A stretch of DNA of 38,819 nt, taken from the NCBI GenBank assembly GCA_017480795.1, contig JAFURY010000079.1, positions 1 to 38,819 of the forward strand, in the 5' to 3' direction. The stretch is from Succinivibrionaceae bacterium. GTDB taxonomy: Bacteria; Pseudomonadota; Gammaproteobacteria; Enterobacterales; Succinivibrionaceae. The notes under the pieces were generated by a model. The model did no database searches, was not told where the DNA came from, and saw only the letters and a list, made by a program, of their open reading frames with translations. The position numbers and the translations under genes were made by a program. Below, in pieces: positions 1 through 6,983 of the stretch (positions within the stretch are counted from its first letter, which is position 1; each line of letters starts with the position of its first letter).

Positions 1-32
1 CCTTTGATCGCTTCATGCGAAATTTCACTCAT
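1..32 (-). CDS. 5' fragment of the 149-aa coiled-coil protein gene
   Basis: Only the first ten codons or so (MSEISHEAIK) of the gene lie here, because the contig begins inside it. The complete gene is at 37406-37855. On the circular genome this start sits 15 bp upstream of the helicase stop codon. The fragment has no meaning of its own. Confidence 0.9.
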   Translation of the reverse strand, partial: MSEISHEAIK

Positions 33-996
33 GACAGGTTATCCTCCTTATTCTTCATCGGTCAGGATGGAGCGCCAGTTGTCCACAACGGACTTCGCCA
101 GGTCTTCCTTGGTCTTCAGCGCTCCCATGATCTTCATGTCGATGGTGCCAGGAACTACCAGATGGATGTACGTGCAGGTGCCGGTCTGGCCAATGCGGTG
201 AACACGGTCGGCGCTCTGCTGATACTTCGCATAGTTCCAGTTGACGGAGTAGTACACCACGGTCTGCGCAGCCGTCAGGGTCAGGCCCTCCGCACAGGCA
301 TCCAGCTCTCCGAGGAATATCCGGCAGCGCGGATCCTCCTGGAATTGCTTCACGATGCCGCCGCGCTCCTTAGCCTTGACGGAGCCATCGATGCGCACGT
401 AGGTGTAGTGCGGCTTGGTGAACATCTTCTGCACCAGCTCGTCAATCGCGTCCATTTCGGCCAGGAAGCGCGAGAAGATAATCAGCTTCTTCCCTTCATC
501 CAGAACCAGCGACTCGATGATGTCGGCCAGCGCGTCCAGCTTGGATGTGTTGACCTGGTGCCTCTCGCCCTTGTCATCCACCAGGAAGCCGCCCGTGAGC
601 TGCTGCAGGCGAAGCATGCGAACCAGCACATGGTTAGCCGTGACCTCGCCGCCGTTTTCAAGCTCGGCGATGCTCTGCTTCTGAATCAGACGATAGAGCT
701 GGCGCGATTTATCATCCAACTGAACAGGGTAATCTTCGTAGGTCTTGGGTGGTAAATCCAGGCATTCCTCCTTCTTAATTCGGAAACCGCATGCATGCGT
801 CTTCCGGGTCAGTTCTTCCACATTCCGAGAGCCGATGTACTGCCGCCCTTCAAAACCGCCCATGATGGCATAGCGTTTTTCAAAAGCGCCGTAGGTGATC
901 GGGAACACGGATGGGTCGAGGAAACGGTACTGGCTCCAGATGTCGCGGGTATCCTTCTGGATGGGAGTCCCGGACAACAGGATCCGATAGGTGGCC
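1..996. repeat. Direct terminal repeat, left copy
   Basis: Bases 1-996 are the same as bases 37824-38819 (constant offset of 37,823; both ends were compared and the shared reading frames give identical proteins). The repeat starts inside the 149-aa coiled-coil gene and ends inside the SNF2-type helicase gene, far from the terminase genes. It is therefore best read as overlap from assembling a circular or circularly permuted genome, not as a physical packaged end. The true unit length is 37,823 bp. Confidence 0.97.
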
Positions 997-1769
997 AGAT
1001 CGCCCAGCTTCCACACGGCCTTGCTCTGCTTCGCCGTTGGAGATTTGATGCGCTGGCTCTCATCGCAAACGACCAGATCAGCGTGATACTGCTGAAGATA
1101 GTCGGTTTTGCCATCGTCAGTCTTGAGCCGCCATGCCGACTCGTAATTGATGACCGCCACTCGCAGCGGCTCCGGCACTCCAGTCGGAGCAGGAGCGCAG
1201 AGCCATTGGAGCTGACGGACGCGCTGCTTGTGATCGCCCAGGAGCAGCGCCACCCTGGAAGGGAAATCGCCGAACTTCGCATACTCGGCAGGCCAGACAG
1301 CGCACACGCTGGTCGGCGCGATGATCAGCACCCGCTTGATGCGGCCATCCAGGAAGCGCCTGCCGGTCACAGCCACGGTGGTCAGCGTCTTCCCGGTTCC
1401 CATGTCCATGAGCAGCGCAGCTCCACGCAAGGCCAGCGCGATGTTGTACGCTTTGACCTGGTGCTGGTACAGGGAATACGGAGCCTTGATGGGGATGGGC
1501 TTCAGCGGCTCCGCGTGCTCCGAGCGCTTGACGGAATCGCAGTACCGGCGAACCTTGTCGATCCGCGCCGCCGCCGTTTCCAGGGAGTCGGCCAGGGTAA
1601 CGCCCTGGGCCTTCAGCTCGGTGCAGCTATCCAGGGACGCTGGGAGCACCCATACGGATCCGCGCCGCTTCGCGCCAGGGATGCGGTTCACATAGCGCAG
1701 CGCTGCAGCATCGCCGGTCACCACGATCCAGCCGGACGGGTCAAGGTTCGCAAAAGGTCTCTCCTTCAT
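48..1769 (-). CDS. SNF2-type (SF2) DEAD-like helicase
   Basis: A 573-aa two-lobed superfamily 2 ATPase of the kind many Firmicutes siphophages carry in the replication module. Lobe 1 has a Walker A motif (MDMGTGKT, about residue 120), motif II as DESQ and motif III (LLSGTP). Lobe 2 has the helicase C-terminal motifs, with a Q-x-x-x-R-x-H-R-I-G-Q motif VI, typical of SNF2/Rad54 relatives. It probably translocates on double-stranded DNA during replication or recombination; that role is inference. The start at ATG 1769 has GGAGG five bases upstream, and its ATGA overlap with the HAD-like gene suggests coupled translation. A TTG twelve bases upstream is a weaker alternative. This is the only complete copy; the 3' part is repeated at 37871-38819. 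Confidence 0.93.
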   Translation of the reverse strand: MKERPFANLDPSGWIVVTGDAAALRYVNRIPGAKRRGSVWVLPASLDSCTELKAQGVTLADSLETAAARIDKVRRYCDSVKRSEHAEPLKPIPIKAPYSLYQHQVKAYNIALALRGAALLMDMGTGKTLTTVAVTGRRFLDGRIKRVLIIAPTSVCAVWPAEYAKFGDFPSRVALLLGDHKQRVRQLQWLCAPAPTGVPEPLRVAVINYESAWRLKTDDGKTDYLQQYHADLVVCDESQRIKSPTAKQSKAVWKLGDLATYRILLSGTPIQKDTRDIWSQYRFLDPSVFPITYGAFEKRYAIMGGFEGRQYIGSRNVEELTRKTHACGFRIKKEECLDLPPKTYEDYPVQLDDKSRQLYRLIQKQSIAELENGGEVTANHVLVRMLRLQQLTGGFLVDDKGERHQVNTSKLDALADIIESLVLDEGKKLIIFSRFLAEMDAIDELVQKMFTKPHYTYVRIDGSVKAKERGGIVKQFQEDPRCRIFLGELDACAEGLTLTAAQTVVYYSVNWNYAKYQQSADRVHRIGQTGTCTYIHLVVPGTIDMKIMGALKTKEDLAKSVVDNWRSILTDEE

Positions 1770-2134
1770 CTGTGCCTCCAAACTCGCCCGTCATGGATAG
1801 CGACCGCCCGGTCATCCCAGTACTCGTCCGCGTATGGCTTCCGGCAATCGTTCCCATAAAGGTGGATGTTGCGCTCGGTGTTCTGGTTGACCGCATGGAA
1901 GTAGATGCCGTGCGCTTTGCACCAGCCGATGGCCTCGGCCAGCAGATAACCCTCCCGGCAGGTGAACAGGATGACCTCCCAGCCTTGATCCACTCGCGCC
2001 TTGAGCGCCGTGATGACCTGCATGTTCGGCTTCCCGATCTCCGGGTACTCATCGGTGCACAGACAGCCATCGAAGTCCACGCATAAGCAGCGGTAAGGCT
2101 GCGCGGCCTGCTCGGCGAACGTTTTCTCCTTCAT
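1766..2134 (-). CDS. HAD-superfamily phosphatase-like protein
   Basis: A 122-aa protein with a HAD motif I near residue 20 (CVDFDGCLCTDEYP, the D-x-D-G signature with nucleophile and acid/base aspartates). A strand ending in a motif II-like Thr follows (VILFTCREG), then a late Asp pair (WDDRAVAIHDG). Short phage HAD proteins are often nucleotide or polynucleotide phosphatases, but the substrate cannot be told here. ATG 2134 overlaps the upstream stop as ATGA, and the stop overlaps the helicase start in the same way, so the three genes look translationally coupled. There is no cap domain, and the length is short for the superfamily. Confidence 0.8.
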   Translation of the reverse strand: MKEKTFAEQAAQPYRCLCVDFDGCLCTDEYPEIGKPNMQVITALKARVDQGWEVILFTCREGYLLAEAIGWCKAHGIYFHAVNQNTERNIHLYGNDCRKPYADEYWDDRAVAIHDGRVWRHR

Positions 2135-2361
2135 GACACAGTCACCACCCCAACATCGATCATGCGGTAGCTCTTGCCCTCCAGCAGACCCATGGCCGCA
2201 ACGATGGTGCCGCACCAGTTGTGAACATCGGAATCGAACACGCCCTCGTGCTCGCACTTCTGGAGCTTTGCGGCCACCTCGTCCTTGCAGGAAAGACGAA
2301 GCTCCAGCACATCCTCGCCATCCCTGGCGAACTCACGGTAAAGAACAGATAGCGTTTTCAT
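2131..2361 (-). CDS. Small hypothetical early protein
   Basis: A 76-aa protein of unrecognised family. It begins MKTLSVLYREFARDGED, is mixed in charge and has a conserved-looking Trp-Cys (HNWCGTI) in the middle. It has no signal peptide or membrane segment. It overlaps its upstream neighbour by 4 bp and its downstream neighbour by 4 bp, so it belongs to the leftward early operon. The tight packing and a ribosome binding site reading GGAGGAGCGC support translation. Function unknown. Confidence 0.75.
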   Translation of the reverse strand: MKTLSVLYREFARDGEDVLELRLSCKDEVAAKLQKCEHEGVFDSDVHNWCGTIVAAMGLLEGKSYRMIDVGVVTVS

Positions 2362-2600
2362 TTTTGCGCTCCTCCTTCCGGCAGATTAACGAATACTTTC
2401 TGGTGCGGCTCCGAAACGGTCTCAATCACCACAAAGGGCAGGATCATGTCCACCAGGGTGGCCACGGTCTTATTCAGATGCTGCCCGGTTGCGGTGGCGA
2501 TCTCCTCCAGCCGCCGCATTGTAGCCGTAGAGAAGCGGCAGTGGATCGCCGAGCGCGGGAACTCGGTCACCTGGGAAACAGGGAATGCAGATTTGCTCAT
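2358..2600 (-). CDS. Small protein, possible ribbon-helix-helix fold
   Basis: An 80-aa protein. ATG 2600 is chosen over an upstream ATG at 2666 because AGGAGGT stands directly before it. A central segment (IHCRFSTATMRRLEEIATATG), followed by a second predicted helix, resembles a ribbon-helix-helix or short helical DNA-binding fold, but no diagnostic motif is present and the assignment is weak. It lies in the early operon, 69 bp downstream of a small membrane protein gene and overlapping the 76-aa gene. Confidence 0.72.
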   Translation of the reverse strand: MSKSAFPVSQVTEFPRSAIHCRFSTATMRRLEEIATATGQHLNKTVATLVDMILPFVVIETVSEPHQKVFVNLPEGGAQK

Positions 2601-2669
2601 TTTGTACCTCCTGTAGTTTTGGATATTTGCACGACCGGGAGCCACCCGGCCAGATGGGCTCTTCATTGA

Positions 2670-2846
2670 TCAGGGCAGCCACCTTGTATGCCGCCTGGGA
2701 CCCGGACGCAGCTCACGCCGGATCGACTCACGCGCCATCCTGGCGATCTGCCGGTGCTCCTGCCATTTCTCGCCGCGCTCCTCAAACCAGGCCAGGAAGC
2801 CCAGGCCCACCAGGGACACCACAGCGATAAAGATCAGACCGCCCAC
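2670..2846 (-). CDS. Small single-pass membrane protein
   Basis: About 58 aa. One hydrophobic helix near the N-terminus (GGLIFIAVVSLVGLGFLAWF) is followed by a strongly basic, amphipathic tail rich in Arg, so a cytoplasmic C-terminus is likely. GTG 2846 has AAGGAGG seven bases upstream. A GTG at 2852, which would overlap the previous stop as GTGA, is the alternative. Phage early operons often carry such peptides, some of which alter the host envelope or block superinfection; nothing here shows which. Confidence 0.62.
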   Translation of the reverse strand: MGGLIFIAVVSLVGLGFLAWFEERGEKWQEHRQIARMARESIRRELRPGPRRHTRWLP

Positions 2847-2848
2847 GT

Positions 2849-3028
2849 TCACTCCTCCTTGATCGGCAGGCAATACTGCATCGTGATGTACTCGGCGATG
2901 ATGCCGCAAGCGGCCTCAAGGTTTCGCCGGTTCTCCTCGCTGCTCATGGTGTCGGCGATGGCTTCAAGCTCGGCCTTGACCTGGTTTGCAGCATTGATCT
3001 TGGTGATGATTTCTCCAACGACTCGCAT
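2849..3028 (-). CDS. Small helical hypothetical protein (59 aa)
   Basis: A complete 59-aa frame, starting MRVVGEIITKINAANQVKAE and ending CLPIKEE, with GAGGAGG upstream of ATG 3028. The body is predicted almost wholly helical and acidic. Its stop codon lies two bases before the GTG of the small membrane protein, and its 3' end supplies that gene's ribosome binding site, so the two are probably coupled. Family not recognised. Confidence 0.72.
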   Translation of the reverse strand: MRVVGEIITKINAANQVKAELEAIADTMSSEENRRNLEAACGIIAEYITMQYCLPIKEE

Positions 3029-3043
3029 GATTTCGTCCTCCTC

Positions 3044-3253
3044 TCAGATCGTGATGCCCTGGGCTTTGCACCCATCGATATACTGCTTCATGCGGAGCGC
3101 CAGCAGATGCGCAATGCCATCGGCCAGCGGCTCCAGCTCCTTCTGCTCCGCGTCCGTTTCGGGAGCCTGGATGTACAGCGGCACGGCAGGCAGCATCTCG
3201 CCGGTGACAGGATCCCGTAGCGCTGTGACTCCAACCTGGATGAATTGAGCCAT
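3044..3253 (-). CDS. Small hypothetical protein (69 aa)
   Basis: The start MAQFIQVGVTALRDPVTGEM is chosen because AGGAGGAACT precedes ATG 3253. The family resembles small phage proteins that begin with a beta strand and a D-P-x-T-G-E turn, but no function is known to me. A helical C-terminal half follows. The gene sits just downstream of a 17-bp palindromic operator copy (3270-3286), so its leader could be bound by the repressor. Confidence 0.75.
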   Translation of the reverse strand: MAQFIQVGVTALRDPVTGEMLPAVPLYIQAPETDAEQKELEPLADGIAHLLALRMKQYIDGCKAQGITI

Positions 3254-3269
3254 AGTTCCTCCTTCCTGC

Positions 3270-3286
3270 TGTCCATTAGATGGACA
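3270..3286. promoter_or_regulatory. Palindromic operator copy inside the early operon
   Basis: TGTCCATTAGATGGACA is a 17-bp dyad (7-bp arms TGTCCAT/ATGGACA around TAG). It is the exact reverse complement of the site at 4470-4486 in the repressor/early promoter switch. It overlaps the stop codon of the HTH gene and lies 16 bp upstream of the next ATG. I see no convincing promoter here, so it may act as a roadblock or auxiliary looping site. Confidence 0.65.
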
Positions 3287-3497
3287 CACGCGGAAAAAAA
3301 ATACGCATGAACTGATCCACAGAATCGATGGACAACGCTGCGGTCATTTTTTCCACGTCATCAACGGTCATCACTTGCCGCCCAGTCACGACATCCCTGG
3401 TCTTCCGGCCACTCCAGCCGACAGCCTCGGCAAACTTGGTCATGCTGCCATACTTCGCCACGACCTCGCCGCGCAGGGCATTGTTCATAGTCTCCAT
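3276..3497 (-). CDS. Small helix-turn-helix regulator, DUF739/Cro-like
   Basis: A 73-aa protein whose body (MNNALRGEVVAKYGSMTKFA, then EAVGWSGRKTRDVVTG) matches the short phage HTH family known as DUF739. Members bind DNA with a Cro/XRE-like fold. The likely recognition helix is around GWSGRKTRDVV. ATG 3497 has AAGGAGG upstream; a second ATG three codons in is the alternative. As the HTH gene of the early leftward operon, it is the natural candidate for the Cro-like partner of the repressor at 4601-4963. Its stop codon lies inside an operator copy. Confidence 0.8.
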   Translation of the reverse strand: METMNNALRGEVVAKYGSMTKFAEAVGWSGRKTRDVVTGRQVMTVDDVEKMTAALSIDSVDQFMRIFFPRVSI

Positions 3498-3542
3498 AGC
3501 TTCCTCCTTCTCCCCGTCAGCCCGGTAGGACAGGCATAGCGA

Positions 3543-3776
3543 TCAGATACGAATTCCGAGAGTGCCAATGTAGCACTCCGCGAACACCGGCACTCTGCTG
3601 GTCAGATCAGCACCGCTGGTCTTTTCGATAAATGCACTCACCACGGTCGGATAGTTGTTCCGCTTGAACACAATCTCCTGGATAGCTTCATCCAGCGTCA
3701 GGAAGCCGTCATTGTTGGAGCAGCGCCACACGCCGGTGCTGTCAGCGATGACGCATGTGACCCAGAATAAATCCAT
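3543..3776 (-). CDS. Small hypothetical early protein (77 aa)
   Basis: Starts MDLFWVTCVIADSTGVWRCS and contains a mixed alpha/beta body with three Cys and no paired zinc motif. ATG 3776 is chosen because a GAGGGGGG tract lies about nine bases upstream; a GTG at 3785 would add three residues. Family and function not recognised. It is in the leftward early operon, 14 bp after the upstream stop. Confidence 0.65.
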   Translation of the reverse strand: MDLFWVTCVIADSTGVWRCSNNDGFLTLDEAIQEIVFKRNNYPTVVSAFIEKTSGADLTSRVPVFAECYIGTLGIRI

Positions 3777-3790
3777 TTCACTCACCCCCC

Positions 3791-4045
3791 TCAGCCCAGC
3801 AGATTCAGCAGGCTCATCTTCTGATCATGCGTAATGCGGAAAGCCAAACAGAGATAGCCGACAGCACCCTCATATTGCAGCCTGTGCGCGAGGGCCAGAG
3901 AGCATTCAGCGCTGGCCTCGTGGTAGGCATTGAGCAAATTTGCAAGCGCGGCCTGCTCGGTATAGGCCAGGTTGTCGTGCGTGATCTGGTTGATAGCCCT
4001 GACGTAACGATTGATCTTCTCGATGCCTTCGGAAACGATGCTCAC
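3791..4045 (-). CDS. Small helical hypothetical early protein (84 aa)
   Basis: An all-helical protein starting at a GTG codon (SIVSEGIEKINRYVRAINQI) with GAGGAGGT nine bases upstream. It has no membrane segment and no recognised motif. Together with its neighbours it forms a run of closely spaced small genes transcribed from the early leftward promoter. Function unknown. Confidence 0.7.
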   Translation of the reverse strand: MSIVSEGIEKINRYVRAINQITHDNLAYTEQAALANLLNAYHEASAECSLALAHRLQYEGAVGYLCLAFRITHDQKMSLLNLLG

Positions 4046-4057
4046 GGCGATACCTCC

Positions 4058-4183
4058 TCACTCATCCATGTCCCAATACTCAGCGAGATCACACAAATAC
4101 TGGTATTCATCCCAGTCGAAGTTCCCGTCCTCGTCATAGCACTCATCACGGTGCTGGCGAACAAAACTATCAAATTCAGACAT
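4058..4183 (-). CDS. Very acidic 41-aa microprotein
   Basis: A complete 41-codon frame beginning MSEFDSFVRQHRDECYDEDG, preceded by GAGGAGGT seven bases before ATG 4183. It has 15 Asp/Glu against two Arg, with Trp and Tyr spaced through the acidic stretch. Such composition is seen in DNA-mimic inhibitors encoded by phages, but short acidic proteins also occur for other reasons, so function is open. It is the second gene of the early leftward transcript, expressed directly after derepression. Confidence 0.7.
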   Translation of the reverse strand: MSEFDSFVRQHRDECYDEDGNFDWDEYQYLCDLAEYWDMDE

Positions 4184-4195
4184 CGTAGCACCTCC

Positions 4196-4444
4196 TCACT
4201 TATTAAACGCCAGGATTTGACGGACATACTGCGCGAACTGCCCAATGGACACTTCATAATAGTACTTCGCGGTTCCGTTTGGCTTGGTGATCCGAGCGCC
4301 ACGTGCAATGGCGAAAATCTGAACATTCCCGTTCTTCCGCGTTATGGTGGCGGTCACGGCAGGCTCTCCGTTCTCCGCTTTTCCGAGGCAAGAGTCGAAG
4401 CCCAGCTTTGTGAGGAAATTGTGTACATGTTCGAGATTAAGCAT
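4196..4444 (-). CDS. First gene of the early leftward operon, hypothetical
   Basis: An 82-aa protein starting MLNLEHVHNFLTKLGFDSCL, chosen because AAGGAGG lies seven bases upstream of ATG 4444. An alternative ATG at 4501 would run through the operator and is unlikely. The fold appears alpha/beta, with a central strand pair (TATITRKNGNVQIFAIARG) and a helical end. I do not recognise the family. Being first behind the early promoter, it should be the first product made on induction or infection. Confidence 0.75.
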   Translation of the reverse strand: MLNLEHVHNFLTKLGFDSCLGKAENGEPAVTATITRKNGNVQIFAIARGARITKPNGTAKYYYEVSIGQFAQYVRQILAFNK

Positions 4445-4469
4445 TTCTTTGTCCTCCTTGTAAACTTGC

Positions 4470-4486
4470 TGTCCATCTAATGGACA
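4470..4486. promoter_or_regulatory. Palindromic operator at the early promoter
   Basis: TGTCCATCTAATGGACA, a dyad with 7-bp arms around a 3-bp centre. It lies from about +1 to +17 of the predicted leftward transcript (the -10 is at 4492-4497), where a bound repressor would block RNA polymerase. The same 17-mer occurs in reverse orientation at 3270-3286. Confidence 0.75.
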
Positions 4487-4491
4487 AGCCC

Positions 4492-4520
4492 ATGTTAGCA
4501 TACATTCTAACGCTTGTCAA
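4492..4520 (-). promoter_or_regulatory. Early leftward promoter
   Basis: On the minus strand a perfect -35 (TTGACA, 4515-4520) and a -10-like TAACAT (4492-4497) are separated by 17 bp. Start of transcription would be near 4486, about 40 bp before the first early ATG at 4444. Operator dyads lie on both sides. Confidence 0.7.
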
Positions 4521-4532
4521 CCATTAAATGGT
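4520..4532. promoter_or_regulatory. Second operator-like dyad of the switch region
   Basis: ACCATTAAATGGT has the same CCAT-N3-ATGG core as the 17-bp operators but weaker outer bases. It touches the -35 box of the leftward promoter and lies about 20 bp upstream of the rightward -35 box, a position suited to controlling both. Confidence 0.55.
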
Positions 4533-4550
4533 CAAATTTTAGAAAATTTG

Positions 4551-4578
4551 TTGATTTTCTGGACGAAACGGTTATAAT
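4551..4578 (+). promoter_or_regulatory. Repressor (lysogeny) promoter
   Basis: TTGATT (4551-4556) and a perfect TATAAT (4573-4578) with a 16-bp spacer, followed by AAGGAGG (4585-4591) and ATG at 4601. It drives the repressor, the membrane protein and probably the integrase. The predicted start near 4585 leaves a very short leader, so the ribosome binding site would lie at the 5' end of the message. Confidence 0.72.
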
Positions 4579-4600
4579 GGTAGTAAGGAGGTCGAGCATC

Positions 4601-4963
4601 ATGTCTGGAAAGAAAATCTCAACGTTTCAAGAAAGAATTGCCGAACTGGTCGAAGAAAGCGGAAAGACGCAGACAGCCATCGCTCGTGACTTCGGAGTTT
4701 CCAAACAGACGATCAGTGCCTGGGTGACCGGCGCAAACAGTCCACGCCTGCCTATCGTCTACGCGCTGTCTTATTACTTCGGAGTATCCATTCCCTGGCT
4801 CATGGGATACGAGGTGGAACGCTTCGAGAATCAAGCCACGCTCACTCAGGATGAAAAGGCGCTGCTGACCGCTTACCGGCAAGCAGACGATCACGCAAGA
4901 GAGTACGCCATGGACATGCTCACAGCTCACCCACGTGAGCAGAAAAAAGAAAGCCTCGCTTGA
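4601..4963 (+). CDS. CI-like phage repressor (XRE-family HTH)
   Basis: A 120-aa protein with an N-terminal XRE helix-turn-helix at about residues 8-65 (KTQTAIARDFGVSKQTISAW is the HTH core, then a WLMGYE end typical of the family) and a short helical C-terminal part. It has no LexA-like Ser/Lys protease domain, so induction is probably not by RecA-stimulated self-cleavage. ATG 4601 follows AAGGAGG; an upstream in-frame ATG at 4514 would read through operator and promoter and is rejected. It faces the early leftward operon across a switch with palindromic sites and is the obvious candidate to bind them. Confidence 0.88.
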   Translation: MSGKKISTFQERIAELVEESGKTQTAIARDFGVSKQTISAWVTGANSPRLPIVYALSYYFGVSIPWLMGYEVERFENQATLTQDEKALLTAYRQADDHAREYAMDMLTAHPREQKKESLA

Positions 4964-5006
4964 CCATCGAGGATAACATCGTGTTTATAGAATGGGAGGA
5001 TTGCAC

Positions 5007-5363
5007 ATGAAAGCAGTCAAGATAGTAGGTCGCGTCCTGTTTGGCCTGGTGGAAGCCTTCTTCTTATTCGGAGCGATAAGCAGCAAAAGCAAGGGAACAT
5101 TCATCATCCTGATGCTCCTGCTGGCCTTCGCTTATTATTGCATTATCAGAGCACAAAAGCAAAAAGAAGCAGATCAAGCCGCGCTTCGAGGCGAAATACC
5201 AGACAACCCGCCCGTGTTCTGCACAAAGAACGGAAAGACCTACCACAGTATGCCGAATTGCCAGTATGTCGCTCGGTTCAAGATGTATAGACTCACTCTC
5301 AAGCAAGCAAAGCGCCGCCACATGAAGCCCTGCTCCGGCTGCTGCGGCTCCAAGTACAGGTGA
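5007..5363 (+). CDS. Small membrane protein with Ada-like metal-binding motif
   Basis: A 118-aa protein with two N-terminal hydrophobic helices (about residues 7-24 and 32-50), a basic linker, and a C-terminal cysteine motif. That motif, C-T-K-N-G-K-T-Y-H-x4-C followed about 22 residues later by P-C-S-G-C-C, looks like the small zinc-binding module found at the end of Ada-like and extracellular nuclease proteins. ATG 5007 has GGGAGG upstream. It lies between repressor and integrase on the lysogeny transcript, so it should be made in the prophage state. A role in superinfection exclusion or envelope change is possible but unproven. Confidence 0.75.
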   Translation: MKAVKIVGRVLFGLVEAFFLFGAISSKSKGTFIILMLLLAFAYYCIIRAQKQKEADQAALRGEIPDNPPVFCTKNGKTYHSMPNCQYVARFKMYRLTLKQAKRRHMKPCSGCCGSKYR

Positions 5364-5368
5364 CCGCC

Positions 5369-6943
5369 ATGACGCAAGCAGCGCAGCTCAGAGCCGTCAT
5401 CTACGCTCGGTACTCCAGCCATAACCAGACGGAGCAGTCCATCGAGGGCCAGCTCCACGATGGGTATGCCTTCGCCGAGCGCAACGAATACCAGGTCATC
5501 GGTGAGTACATCGACCGCGCCCTGACCGGCACAAAAGACCAGCGGCCAGACTTCCAAAGGATGATACGCGATGCAGAAAAGCGGCAGTTCCAGGTGGTCA
5601 TCGTCTGGAAGCTGGATCGCTTCGCTCGGAACCGATACGACAGCGCCATCTACAAGGCCAAGCTGAAGAAATACGGTGTCCGGGTGGTCAGCGTCATGGA
5701 GAATATTACAGAAGGCCCGGAGGGCATCATCCTGGAGGGCCTACTGGAATCCATGGCCGAATATTATAGCGCAAACCTCTCCGAGAACATCCGGCGCGGC
5801 CAGAAGGAATCCATGGCCAAGGGCTGGTATCTTGGAGCGCCGCCGCCCCTGGGATACCGAGTCCAGGAGCACCGACTGGTGGAGGATGAGCGCACCGCGC
5901 CCATTGCCCGTGAGATCTTCCAACGGTACGCGGACGGCGAGTCACCCTCCAGCATCGCTGCCGATCTGAACGAGCGCGGCCTGCGCACCCGGCGCGGCCA
6001 CCCCTTCCGCATCTCCACCTTTGACGGGATGCTGCAGAGCACCACCTACATCGGCAAGCACGTGTACTCCGGCCAGGTGATCGAGGGCCTCGCCGATGCC
6101 ATCATAGACGAGGACACGTTCAACCGCGCTGTGCAGCGCAGACAAAAAAACAAACGCGCCCCGGCCCAGCAGAAAGCCAAGACGCGATACCTTCTCCAGG
6201 GTAAGATCTTCTGCGGCCATTGCGGATCCCCGATGATCGGCGAGTCAGGAAGGTCGCACACCGGCGATGTCCACAATTACTACGCCTGCGCCACCAGGAA
6301 GAAGTACCACACCTGCAAAAAGAAGAATGAGAAAAAAGGCTTCATCGAATGGTACGTCTGCGAACAGACCATGCTCTACATTTTGGATCCGCAGCGCATC
6401 GATGTGATCGCCAAAGCGGTGGTAGCCGAATATAATAAAGAGTTCAACGATGGCCAGGTGGAAGATCTGGAGCGCACGGTCAAGCGCCTGGAAGCCGACA
6501 TGAATCGCTTAGTCGATCAGCTGCTCGTTGTTCCCAAGGAAGCCCTGCCCACCATCCATGAGCGCATGAAGCAGGTCGGCCAGGAGAAGGAGGAAGCGGA
6601 AACCGACCTCGCAAAGATGAAGCTGGCAAAGAACATCCAGCTCTCGGAGAGCCAGGTCAAAGCATGGCTACGCACCTTCCAAAACGGCGATCTTCTCGAT
6701 GAGGAATTCCGGCAGCGGATTATTGATGTTTTCATCAACAGCGTCTACCTCTACGATGACAAGGTCGTGATCTTCTACAACATACGCGGTGGAAAGCAGG
6801 TCAGCGCCATCGAGATGATCGATGCGCTGGATGAGCCGGTGGAGGGTTCGGATTTGACCGGGTATGCTCCACCATTCACCGACAAATCCGAACCCAGGCT
6901 AATCTTCGTTCACGGTTTGATCGGCATCGTCATCCAGCGATGA
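5369..6943 (+). CDS. int: Large serine recombinase (phage integrase)
   Basis: A 524-aa large serine integrase that should recombine phage attP with a host attB. The N-terminal resolvase domain has the nucleophile in Y-A-R-Y-S-S (Ser16 from ATG 5369) and the conserved LDRFARNRYDS helix near residue 90. A recombinase domain follows (GYRV, then RYADGESPSSIAADLNERG), then a zinc ribbon (CGHCG, later CATRKKYHTC) at about residues 285-325 and a long coiled coil at about 370-430. A GTG at 5360 overlaps the previous stop and would add three residues. No attP core could be identified by eye in the short flanks. It converges on the lysis genes at a bidirectional terminator. Confidence 0.95.
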   Translation: MTQAAQLRAVIYARYSSHNQTEQSIEGQLHDGYAFAERNEYQVIGEYIDRALTGTKDQRPDFQRMIRDAEKRQFQVVIVWKLDRFARNRYDSAIYKAKLKKYGVRVVSVMENITEGPEGIILEGLLESMAEYYSANLSENIRRGQKESMAKGWYLGAPPPLGYRVQEHRLVEDERTAPIAREIFQRYADGESPSSIAADLNERGLRTRRGHPFRISTFDGMLQSTTYIGKHVYSGQVIEGLADAIIDEDTFNRAVQRRQKNKRAPAQQKAKTRYLLQGKIFCGHCGSPMIGESGRSHTGDVHNYYACATRKKYHTCKKKNEKKGFIEWYVCEQTMLYILDPQRIDVIAKAVVAEYNKEFNDGQVEDLERTVKRLEADMNRLVDQLLVVPKEALPTIHERMKQVGQEKEEAETDLAKMKLAKNIQLSESQVKAWLRTFQNGDLLDEEFRQRIIDVFINSVYLYDDKVVIFYNIRGGKQVSAIEMIDALDEPVEGSDLTGYAPPFTDKSEPRLIFVHGLIGIVIQR

Positions 6944-6949
6944 CAAAAG

Positions 6950-6982
6950 AAAAAGACCAGGGAGAAGCTCCCCGGTCTTTTT
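6950..6982. terminator. Bidirectional intrinsic terminator
   Basis: A stem of AAAAAGACC/GGTCTTTTT extended, across one A-C mismatch, by GGGAG/CTCCC around an AAG loop, with T-runs on both strands. It separates the stop of the integrase (6943) from that of the holin (6984) and ends transcripts from both directions. Confidence 0.9.
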
Positions 6983-6983
6983 G

